From an uncultured Bacilli bacterium (GTDB lineage Bacteria; Bacillota_I; Bacilli_A; RF39; UBA660), in the NCBI GenBank assembly GCA_947595415.1, contig CANQER010000029.1:1-10867 (forward strand): a DNA stretch of 10,867 nucleotides, given 5' to 3'. Positions 1 to 5,958 of the stretch are shown here, one piece after another. Within the stretch, counting starts at the first letter, position 1. Each line of letters begins with the position of its first letter. The notes beneath the pieces were generated by a model. The model was not told the DNA's origin. It did no database searches and saw only the letters and a list, made by a program, of their open reading frames with translations. Both the position numbers and the translations under genes were made by a program.

Positions 1-298
1 AATAAGGATTTACTTGTTTTATCATTTCATATGCCTTATAAGCATTTTTAACTTCTTGTATCTCTTTTGGATCGCCAATAACTACTTTTCCATCTAAAAT
101 GTCTTTTACTTCTTTAAATGATAAAGAATTATCCTCTATAGCTAGTGAAGAATGAATAGAACGAATACGATTATTTCTTCTCAATATTGGCATTTTATTT
201 AAATCTTTATAATTATCTAATTTTCCAATTTTTTTCATAATTGAAGAAATATATTCTAACATAGTATTAGTAATTTCAAATGGTGAAATGTAATTCAT
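1..298 (-). CDS. Fic family protein (AMPylator), N-terminal part; cut by window edge
   Basis: Only the first 99 residues are present; the gene continues beyond base 1, so the catalytic HPFxxGNGR motif is not visible. The visible part matches the N-terminal region of class II Fic proteins, which transfer AMP from ATP to hydroxyl side chains of target proteins. It begins MNYISPFEIT and contains RNNRIRSIHS followed by SLAIEDNSLS. S51-x3-E55-D56 fits the inhibitory alpha-helix motif [S/T]xxxE[G/N], with D in the last position, and E55 would be the autoinhibitory glutamate. The sequence KEIQEVKNAYKAYE is also typical of the family. An in-frame ATG lies three codons upstream (start at 307), but the GGGATG that could act as a weak Shine-Dalgarno suits 298 better. 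A sigma-A-like promoter sits just upstream at 327-355. The family call is made from motif recall, not a search. Confidence 0.85.
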   Translation of the reverse strand, partial: MNYISPFEITNTMLEYISSIMKKIGKLDNYKDLNKMPILRRNNRIRSIHSSLAIEDNSLSFKEVKDILDGKVVIGDPKEIQEVKNAYKAYEMIKQVNPY

Positions 299-326
299 TA
301 AAATCATCCCAAATTCTAATAGATTT

Positions 327-355
327 ATTATACTATATTAAAAACAATTAGTCAT
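327..355 (-). promoter_or_regulatory. Sigma-A-type promoter for the fic gene
   Basis: On the minus strand a perfect -10 TATAAT (327-332) lies 17 bp from ATGACT (350-355), which matches four of six bases of TTGACA in register. Predicted transcription start is near 320, giving a leader of about 22 nt before the ATG at 298. The upstream edge abuts the 12-bp repeat array at 361-392. Confidence 0.6.
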
Positions 356-360
356 TATCT

Positions 361-392
361 TGTATGTTTTTCTGTATGTTATCTTGTATGTT
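361..392. repeat. Three TGTATGTT repeats at exact 12-bp period upstream of fic promoter
   Basis: TGTATGTT occurs at 361-368, 373-380 and 385-392, with spacers TTTC and ATCT. The outer copies extend to a 14-bp identity, TTATCTTGTATGTT (355-368 and 379-392). The array is directly upstream of the -35 element of the minus-strand fic promoter. Phased direct repeats in this position often bind an activator or repressor, but no regulator is identified and the function is inference. It is too short and lacks unique spacers, so it is not CRISPR. Confidence 0.55.
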
Positions 393-556
393 AGTTTTAG
401 TATTAAGACTTTAGATAAAAAAAATACATTTTTAATTATTATTAGTGTAAACTATTAATAATATATCCAAAATTACTAAATGTTTAAAAAAAATTTAAAA
501 AATTTAGTAGAAAAAAATGGTAAAATGAACAAAATAAAAACCTAAAATAGGCATAA

Positions 557-586
557 TTTTTATTTTCCAAAATTGGGAAATAAAAA
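557..586. repeat. 30-bp near-perfect inverted repeat (14-bp arms)
   Basis: Arms 557-570 and 573-586 are complementary over 14 positions, with 13 Watson-Crick pairs and one G.T (566/577), separated by two bases (AA). The centre reads CCAAAATTGG. It lies about 70 bp upstream of the -35 of the surface-protein promoter. It has no downstream T-run on the plus strand and no gene close by on the minus strand, so it does not look like a conventional terminator. A dimeric repressor site or a remnant hairpin are both possible. Confidence 0.5.
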
Positions 587-641
587 GGGTAAAAAAAGAG
601 TCAATATAATACATTTTTTTGCTGTAAATTACATATAATAA

Positions 642-676
642 TTAGGGAAAGTCTATTGACAAAAAAACTTTCCTAA
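642..676. promoter_or_regulatory. Inverted repeat flanking the -35 box: candidate operator
   Basis: TTAGG(G)AAAGT at 642-652 is complementary to ACTTTCCTAA at 667-676, with one unpaired G in the left arm. The 14-bp interval between the arms contains the TTGACA -35 box (656-661), and the right arm lies in the promoter spacer. A protein bound here would cover the -35 region, so repression is the simplest reading. The regulator is unknown. Confidence 0.45.
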
Positions 677-684
677 GTTATAAT
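656..684 (+). promoter_or_regulatory. Consensus sigma-A promoter of the surface-protein gene
   Basis: Perfect TTGACA (656-661), 17-bp spacer, perfect TATAAT (679-684). Predicted start is near 691, so the 5' leader is very short and begins only a few bases before the Shine-Dalgarno AGAGGTGA (698-705). This supports translation from GTG 711 rather than from the upstream GTG codons at 693 or 702. Confidence 0.9.
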
Positions 685-710
685 CTAGGCATGTGAAAGA
701 GGTGAAAAAA

Positions 711-3173
711 GTGAAGAAAATGCAAAATACAAAAAAAATAATGTTTTCAGTTTTGTTTTGTTTGGTAGGATTTTTAGTAGTAGCTGCTTGTCTATCAAAT
801 AATGGAAAAGTAGAAGCAGAAATGCAAAATTATCCAGCTCTAGATCTTTCAGATATTGATAATACATATACATTTGAAGGAACAGAAAAATATGGTGATT
901 TACAGAACAATGGTTGGGAACTTACCAAAAATGGAAACGATTACTTATTAAAGTTAAAAAACGCTAAACTAGGTAAATTAGTTTTACCGATGGACATTGC
1001 TGATAAAAATTGTGGCCTTGATACAGGTGAATGTGGGACAAAGCCTCGTTTATCTAATACAACAGTTGAACTTATTGGTGAAAACTTAATTTATGGTTAT
1101 GATACATGGGAAGATGGACTAGTTGGTAACTACGTAAAAAAGACAATAATTAGAGGTAATGGAACTCTAAAAGTAAAATCTAACCATGGTGTAAACATTT
1201 ATAGTGATGTTGTATTTGAATCTGGTAACTTTGATATTGAAAGTAAAGTTTATGGTATTTCTACTAACTATAGTCTTACTATCAATGGTGGGAAATATAA
1301 TATAACTTCTAGAGATTCAGCTTTAATATCTGCTGATGATATGCAAATAAATAGTGCTACTGTTGATGCAACTATGAATAAGTTAAGTAATGGAGATTAT
1401 GGTTTAGCTAATAATGGAGTTGTTGAAACAGCTCAAAAGATAGTTATTGATAGCTCTAAATTAACTTTAAAACAAGGTAAAAACTCTATATATGGTGGCG
1501 AAATCATTATTAACGATAGTACAATTACTGATAATGGTGAAAGTGCTTTAAATACTGGTATATATGCTCGTGGAGGAATGAATACAAGTAGAACTAAAAC
1601 TTATACAGGAGATTTAATCGTTAAAAATTCAAACATCGATTTAAAAAGTCCAGTTCAAGCTATTTATGCTGCAGGCAGACTTGTTTTAGATGGAGGAGTT
1701 TATAATTTAGAATCTTCTACAAGAAGAAAATGTGTTGTTATCTCTAATCGTGATATTACAGTAACAGGTTCAGCTACCTTAAATATCACTGGTCGTGGTT
1801 TTGGTATAGCTAGTGCTAACGATAAAGGAACTATTAGATTTGATAGTGGATCTAAAGTTAATATTATGATTCTTGGTTCTAATGTAGCTAGTGCTGGGAC
1901 AACAGATTTATATGCTGTACACGCAAGAAATATTTACCTTGCTAACGATATAAATTTTGAAGCTATTGCTGGTAACCAAGTATTTAATTCAACTCCAAAA
2001 TTAGATACTGGTAGTTACTATATTGAAGTTGGTAAATTCGCTGAAAAAAATCCAAAATATAGATATCCAGAAAAGAAAAGTAAAGAATCATTTACGACTT
2101 TCTATTCTTCATATCGTTATGTAAAAATTGTTTATAATACAGATGTTACAGCACCAGTAATAAGTGGATTCCAAGCAGATAAAACTTATTGTGAGATGCC
2201 TACTATTACTGTAAAAGACGATACTGGAATTGATACTATTACAGTAAATGGTGAAAAGATAAGAAAGTTTGTTACTGATAAAGATACAATTAAATCATTT
2301 GTTACACCTATTTCAAACAGTCCAGTCAAGGAAATTGTCGCAACAGATGTACTTGGAAATACTTCAAAAGCAGTTGTAACAGCTTATAATGGATGTAATA
2401 TTGATATTAATAAAGCAACTGTATCTTTAAGTAGTACAGATTATACTTATGATGGAACTGAAAAGAAACCAATAGTAACTTTAAGATATTATAGTAGATT
2501 ATTAAAACAAGGTGAAGATTACACAGTATCTTATAAAGATAATGTTGAAGTTGGAACAGCTACTGTAACTATTACAGGTAAGATTGGTTTTGCAGGAACT
2601 ATAGTTAAAAATTATACTATTTCTAAAGCAGATAATGAAATAGAAGCTTATGATATAACTAAACCTTATTTAGATAAAAATCAAACAGTAAAAATTGATG
2701 TATCTCAAATTGGTAATGGTAAATTAACATATGCTAGTGATAATAAGAATGTAGACGTTTCATCTACTGGAACTGTTACAGTTAAAAAAGGTTATATTGG
2801 TGAAGCTAAGATAACTATTAAGTCTACTAATACGTCTAGATATAATAGTTCTTCTAAAAAAATAACAGTTAAAGTTACTGCTCCTAGTACTTCAATTACT
2901 AGTTTAACTAATGTTAAAACTAGAAAAATGACTATTAAATGGTCTAAAAAAACTGGAATAACAGGTTATGAAATTCAATATTCAAAAGATAAAAAATTCA
3001 AAACTGGAGTTAAAAAGCTAACTGTTAGTAAAAATAGTACTATTAGTAAAACAGTTAAAAGTTTAACTAAAAACAAAACATATTATGTACGTGTTAGAAC
3101 TTATAAAGTAGATTCAGATAAGAAATATTATTCAGCTTGGAGTAAAGTAAAAAGTGTTAAAATCAAAAAATAA
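711..3173 (+). CDS. Large exported surface protein: beta-helix, Ig-like and fibronectin III-like domains
   Basis: An 820-residue exported protein of unknown precise role, probably surface adhesion or glycan contact. GTG 711 is chosen because AGAGGTGA (698-705) sits 5 nt upstream; ATG 720 is too far from it. Residues 1-36 are a signal sequence: lysines, then a hydrophobic stretch 10-28. A lipobox-like VAAC (24-27) and a signal peptidase I site VEA|E (34-36) are both possible. Residues ~40-460 show short repeated strands rich in N, G, S and T (for example IDSSKLTLKQG, IYGGEIIINDS), as in right-handed parallel beta-helices. Then follow an Ig-like segment (~478-560, starting TAPVISGF, with ATDVLGNTS), an MBG-type repeat (~564-640, TYDGTEKKP), a BIG2-like segment (~644-724) and a C-terminal FnIII-like domain (~724-820, GYEIQYSKD, KTYYVRVRTY). 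There is no LPXTG motif or C-terminal anchor. A terminator follows immediately. Confidence 0.8.
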   Translation: MKKMQNTKKIMFSVLFCLVGFLVVAACLSNNGKVEAEMQNYPALDLSDIDNTYTFEGTEKYGDLQNNGWELTKNGNDYLLKLKNAKLGKLVLPMDIADKNCGLDTGECGTKPRLSNTTVELIGENLIYGYDTWEDGLVGNYVKKTIIRGNGTLKVKSNHGVNIYSDVVFESGNFDIESKVYGISTNYSLTINGGKYNITSRDSALISADDMQINSATVDATMNKLSNGDYGLANNGVVETAQKIVIDSSKLTLKQGKNSIYGGEIIINDSTITDNGESALNTGIYARGGMNTSRTKTYTGDLIVKNSNIDLKSPVQAIYAAGRLVLDGGVYNLESSTRRKCVVISNRDITVTGSATLNITGRGFGIASANDKGTIRFDSGSKVNIMILGSNVASAGTTDLYAVHARNIYLANDINFEAIAGNQVFNSTPKLDTGSYYIEVGKFAEKNPKYRYPEKKSKESFTTFYSSYRYVKIVYNTDVTAPVISGFQADKTYCEMPTITVKDDTGIDTITVNGEKIRKFVTDKDTIKSFVTPISNSPVKEIVATDVLGNTSKAVVTAYNGCNIDINKATVSLSSTDYTYDGTEKKPIVTLRYYSRLLKQGEDYTVSYKDNVEVGTATVTITGKIGFAGTIVKNYTISKADNEIEAYDITKPYLDKNQTVKIDVSQIGNGKLTYASDNKNVDVSSTGTVTVKKGYIGEAKITIKSTNTSRYNSSSKKITVKVTAPSTSITSLTNVKTRKMTIKWSKKTGITGYEIQYSKDKKFKTGVKKLTVSKNSTISKTVKSLTKNKTYYVRVRTYKVDSDKKYYSAWSKVKSVKIKK

Positions 3174-3175
3174 TC

Positions 3176-3202
3176 CATAGCAGGTTATCTGCTATGTTTT
3201 TT
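3176..3202 (+). terminator. Intrinsic terminator after the surface-protein gene
   Basis: Perfect 8-bp stem CATAGCAG (3176-3183) / CTGCTATG (3189-3196), loop GTTAT, then six T (3197-3202). It begins 3 nt after the stop codon and ends only 13 nt before the mutM start. Confidence 0.92.
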
Positions 3203-3215
3203 GTAAGGAGGGAGT

Positions 3216-4034
3216 ATGCCAGAATTACCAGAAGTAGAAACAGTAAAAAATACTTTAAAAGAACTAGTATTAAATAAAAAAATAAAAGATGCAAATATAA
3301 GATACGATAAAATAGTTGAGTATCCTACTAGTAATGAATTTATAAAAGACATTAAAAATCAAGTAATTGTTGATATTAAAAGACGTGGTAAATGGTTAAT
3401 GTTTGAATTAAATGATTACTATTTACTTTCTCATTTAAGGATGGAAGGAAAATATCTTATAAGGAATATAAATGATCCTTATGATAAACATGAACATGTC
3501 TCTTTTACTTTTGAAGATAATACTCAACTACGTTATAAGGATACAAGAAAATTTGGAAGAATGTATTTGTATCCTAAAGATATTGTTTATTCTAAAAAAC
3601 CTTTAAACGAACTGGGATTAGAACCTTGGGATGTTAATCTTACAAGTAATTACTTAAAAGACAAATATAAAAATAAAAAATTACCTATTAAAACAGTACT
3701 ATTAGATCAAAGTATAATAGTAGGTATAGGTAATATTTATGCAGATGAAATTTTGTTTTTAGCTAAAATTAATCCTAATACACTAGCTAAAGATTTAAAA
3801 AATAAAGATTTAGTTAATATAATAAGTTATACTAAAGATATTTTAGAAAAAGCTATTAAATTAGGAGGAACTACTATTAAAAGTTATGAATCTAAAGAAG
3901 GAGTTCATGGTCGTTTTCAAAACGAATTATTGGTTCATGGTAAAGTAGGAAAGTGTCCTAATTGTAGTAAAGAAATTTTAAAAATAAAGATTAATGGTAG
4001 AAGTACATATTATTGTTCAAACTGTCAAAAATAA
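3216..4034 (+). CDS. mutM: Formamidopyrimidine-DNA glycosylase (8-oxoguanine glycosylase, Fpg/MutM)
   Basis: A bifunctional base-excision repair enzyme that removes 8-oxoguanine and formamidopyrimidines opposite C and cleaves the abasic strand. At 272 residues it is full length for the family. The N-terminus MPELPEVETV gives the catalytic P2 and E3 after Met removal. RRGKWL carries the conserved lysine (K59), and LRMEGKY and DTRKFGRM hold the residues that fill the extrahelical gap (M76, R111, F113). GIGNIYADE (171-178) is the helix-two-turn-helix signature. A C-terminal zinc finger uses C247, C250, C267 and C270, with R262 in GRSTYYC. A strong Shine-Dalgarno AAGGAGGG (3205-3212) precedes ATG. 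No good promoter lies between it and the preceding terminator, so transcription may depend on read-through or on a weak extended -10 (TGTTAAAAT, 3155-3163). Next to nfo it fits a base-excision repair pair. Confidence 0.97.
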   Translation: MPELPEVETVKNTLKELVLNKKIKDANIRYDKIVEYPTSNEFIKDIKNQVIVDIKRRGKWLMFELNDYYLLSHLRMEGKYLIRNINDPYDKHEHVSFTFEDNTQLRYKDTRKFGRMYLYPKDIVYSKKPLNELGLEPWDVNLTSNYLKDKYKNKKLPIKTVLLDQSIIVGIGNIYADEILFLAKINPNTLAKDLKNKDLVNIISYTKDILEKAIKLGGTTIKSYESKEGVHGRFQNELLVHGKVGKCPNCSKEILKIKINGRSTYYCSNCQK

Positions 4035-4061
4035 AAGCCATATCTTTTTTTTATTTAATAT

Positions 4062-4091
4062 TTGTAAATAAATGTCTTATTATGTTATAAT
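4062..4091 (+). promoter_or_regulatory. Promoter of nfo (extended -10)
   Basis: TATAAT (4086-4091) preceded by TGT gives an extended -10; TTGTAA (4062-4067) lies 18 bp upstream as the -35 (four of six matches). Predicted start is near 4098, just before Shine-Dalgarno AGAAGG (4102-4107). A T8 run at 4045-4052 after mutM has only a weak AAAAG/CTTTT stem, so mutM-nfo read-through is possible too. Confidence 0.7.
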
Positions 4092-4111
4092 ACATAAAGA
4101 AAGAAGGTATT

Positions 4112-5017
4112 ATGGATATAATTATAGGTAGTCATGTAGGATATAAACAAGATGATCAATTATTAGGTAGTGTTAAAGAAGCTTTAAAGTATGGTTGTAA
4201 TACTTTTATGTTTTATACAGGAGCTCCCCAAAATACTAATAGAAAAGAAATTGATCCTGGATTAACTAAAAAAGCTCATGAACTTATGAGGCAAAACAAT
4301 ATCGATTCTAATAATGTAGTTGTTCATGCTCCATATATTATAAATTTAGCTAATCCTAAAAATACTGATTTTGGAATTAGATTTTTAAAAGAAGAAATCA
4401 AACGTGTTGAAACATTGGGTTTTAATAAAATAGTTCTTCATCCTGGAAGTCATGTAGGAATTGGGATAGAAGAAGGTTTAAAAAACATCATTTTTTGTTT
4501 AAATCAAATCATTACTAAAGATACTAAAGTAGAAATCCTTCTTGAAACAATGGCAGGAAAAGGTACTGAATTAGGTATCAATTTTAATGAGTTAAAAACA
4601 ATAATTGACAATATAAACTACCAAGATAAAATTAAAGTATGTCTTGATACTTGTCATTTAAACGATGCTGGATACAATTTAGAAAATTTTGATAATATTT
4701 TAAAAGAATTTGACCAAACTATAGGTATAGAAAAAATTAGTTGTATTCATATAAATGATAGTAAAAATGTAATGGGAAGTCATAAAGATCGTCATGAAAA
4801 TATTGGCCTTGGGAAAATTGGTTTTGAAAATTTAATCAACGTAATTTATCATGACAAATTAAAAGGTATTCCTAAAATATTAGAAACACCATATATACCT
4901 TTAGAAGATAACGATAAAGTTAAAATCTATCCTCCTTATAAACAGGAAATAGAAATGATAAGAAGTAAAAAAATGAATGAGAATTTAATTTGTGATATTA
5001 GAAATTACTATAAATAA
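4112..5017 (+). CDS. nfo: Endonuclease IV (AP endonuclease, Nfo)
   Basis: Cleaves the phosphodiester bond 5' of abasic sites in DNA repair and removes blocked 3' ends, using a trinuclear zinc centre in a TIM barrel. The 301 residues are close to the usual ~280-300. All nine expected metal ligands can be placed: H72 (HAPYIINLANP), H110 (LHPGSH), E145 (LETMAGKG), D179 and H182 (CLDTCHLNDAGY), H213 (IHINDS), D226 and H228 (KDRHENIGLG), and E258 (ILETPY). The start IIIGSHVGYK is typical. It has its own extended -10 promoter. It follows mutM on the same strand, and its product acts on the abasic intermediates of glycosylases, so the adjacency makes functional sense. Its 3' end overlaps the convergent small gene by 10 nt. 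Confidence 0.97.
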   Translation: MDIIIGSHVGYKQDDQLLGSVKEALKYGCNTFMFYTGAPQNTNRKEIDPGLTKKAHELMRQNNIDSNNVVVHAPYIINLANPKNTDFGIRFLKEEIKRVETLGFNKIVLHPGSHVGIGIEEGLKNIIFCLNQIITKDTKVEILLETMAGKGTELGINFNELKTIIDNINYQDKIKVCLDTCHLNDAGYNLENFDNILKEFDQTIGIEKISCIHINDSKNVMGSHKDRHENIGLGKIGFENLINVIYHDKLKGIPKILETPYIPLEDNDKVKIYPPYKQEIEMIRSKKMNENLICDIRNYYK

Positions 5018-5268
5018 TTTTCATATTTTTTTTGGTATTCCAAAAATAAAATTTCTAATTTTTGATAGTTTTTTAAACTAATATTATCTTTTAGTTTTTT
5101 AAGAACAATATCATATTTTTTATCTAAAACAAAATTGTAATCTTTTTTTACTAAATTAAAGACATAATTAAGTTCCATTTCATCTAAATATATATTATTA
5201 GTAGTAAGAAATTCCTTAACATTTTCAATAGTTAATTTACTTATATATTGTTTTATTAAATGATGCAT
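5008..5268 (-). CDS. DUF2624/YqfT-like small protein
   Basis: An 86-residue, highly charged, probably all-helical protein (MHHLIKQYISKLTIENVKEF... ending EYQKKYENYL), with no signal peptide, membrane segment or cysteine. Its pattern (short helix, TIENVKEFLTTNNIYLDE, then helix pairs ending in a K/E-rich helix) resembles DUF2624, of which Bacillus subtilis YqfT is a member. From memory yqfT lies beside yqfS (nfo) there, and here the gene is convergent with nfo, which strengthens the assignment. Function is unknown. AGAGGTGA (5271-5278) is a good Shine-Dalgarno close to the ATG. Stop is TAG at 5008-5010; the last 10 nt overlap the end of nfo. The family call rests on recalled similarity and synteny, not on a search. 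Confidence 0.7.
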   Translation of the reverse strand: MHHLIKQYISKLTIENVKEFLTTNNIYLDEMELNYVFNLVKKDYNFVLDKKYDIVLKKLKDNISLKNYQKLEILFLEYQKKYENYL

Positions 5269-5284
5269 ACTTCACCTCTAATAA

Positions 5285-5314
5285 AGTATATGTGTAAATT
5301 AAGAATAATGTTAA
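5285..5314 (-). promoter_or_regulatory. Possible promoter of the DUF2624-like gene
   Basis: On the minus strand TTAACA (5309-5314, five of six), 18-bp spacer, TATACT (5285-5290). Start would fall near 5278, leaving almost no leader before the Shine-Dalgarno at 5271-5278, so this is plausible but not certain. I could not find a comparably good plus-strand promoter for the SOD gene in 5269-5349. Confidence 0.4.
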
Positions 5315-5349
5315 ATAAAATAAATAAACTATTATAGGAGTGTGGTATT

Positions 5350-5958
5350 ATGTATAAATTAAGTCCCCTTTTATATAAGTATAATTCACTTGAACCTTAT
5401 ATTGATTCACAAACTATCGATATTCACTATAATAAGCATTATAAAGGTTATTTAGATAGACTTAATAATATTTTAAATGATTTAGGTTATGATTATAGTT
5501 ATAGTATGGAAGATTTAGTAAACCATATTGATATATTTCCTATAGAAAAAAGAGGAGATATTTTATACAATTTAGGTGGGGTATTAAATCATAGTTTGTA
5601 TTTTAATAATATGAGTCCTAATTATAATACAAAACCAGTAGGTAAATTAAATGATAAAATAGTAGATCAATATGGTAGTTTTGATAGTTTTAAAAATGAA
5701 TTTATTAAAAAAGCTAATAGTCTAATAGGTTCTGGTTATACTTTTTTAGTTATTAAAAAAGATGGTAATCTAGATATTGTGAATATGAGTAATCAAGAAA
5801 CACCTTATACTTATGACATGATACCAATAATGACTATTGATTTATGGGAACATGCTTATTATTTAAAGTATAAAAATAATCGTTCCAAATATATAGATAA
5901 TTTTTTTAATATCGTTGATTTTAAAGTAATAAACGATAATTATGAAAAAAACTTATAA
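5350..5958 (+). CDS. sodA: Superoxide dismutase, Fe/Mn family (Mn-type pattern)
   Basis: Converts superoxide to oxygen and hydrogen peroxide in the cytoplasm. The 202 residues match the usual family length. The four metal ligands are present: H26 (TIDIHYNKH), H81 (LNHSLYFNNMSP), D164 and H168 (IDLWEHAYYL). Second-shell H30 and Y34 are also kept. GG before NHSLY, where Fe enzymes carry the active-site Gln, together with Q149 in the later SNQETPY, follow the Mn-type arrangement. Oddities: several normally conserved tryptophans are F or Y here (F85, Y130, F132, F186, F191) and only W166 remains. This suggests a diverged enzyme, and activity is not assured. ATAGGAG (5335-5341) is the ribosome site. 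It lies downstream of mutM and nfo, making an oxidative-damage neighbourhood, and overlaps the PBP gene by 17 nt. Confidence 0.9.
   Translation: MYKLSPLLYKYNSLEPYIDSQTIDIHYNKHYKGYLDRLNNILNDLGYDYSYSMEDLVNHIDIFPIEKRGDILYNLGGVLNHSLYFNNMSPNYNTKPVGKLNDKIVDQYGSFDSFKNEFIKKANSLIGSGYTFLVIKKDGNLDIVNMSNQETPYTYDMIPIMTIDLWEHAYYLKYKNNRSKYIDNFFNIVDFKVINDNYEKNL

Larger units (their letters stand above)
356..655. other. AT-rich spacer between divergent fic and surface-protein genes
   Basis: About 300 bp without a supportable coding region on either strand; all reading frames are short and lack ribosome binding sites. Recognisable content is the 12-bp-period repeat (361-392), a near-perfect palindrome (557-586) and the left arm of an inverted repeat around the -35 box of the surface-protein promoter (642-652). 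TATAAT also occurs at 605-610 and 634-639 on the plus strand, but without a matching -35. I see no RNA gene. Confidence 0.6.

Noticed and set aside
355..392. CRISPR array
   Set aside because: Repeat units are 8-12 bp with 4-bp spacers and no cas genes; it fits a regulatory direct repeat.
693..710. Upstream GTG starts (693, 702) for the surface protein
   Set aside because: The Shine-Dalgarno AGAGGTGA (698-705) overlaps these codons and the predicted transcription start is near 691; GTG 711 has correct spacing.
685..873. Minus-strand open frame of 62 codons over the start of the surface-protein gene
   Set aside because: It lies antisense to a well-supported signal peptide and promoter, has low-complexity L/F/Y composition and no ribosome site; it is a shadow.
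4027..4056. Intrinsic terminator between mutM and nfo
   Set aside because: There is a T8 run, but only a 5-bp AAAAG/CTTTT stem precedes it; too weak to list as a feature.
5269..5349. Sigma-A promoter for SOD on the plus strand
   Set aside because: TATTAT at 5330-5335 would place the start inside or after the Shine-Dalgarno, and no -35 lies at suitable distance; no convincing alternative seen.
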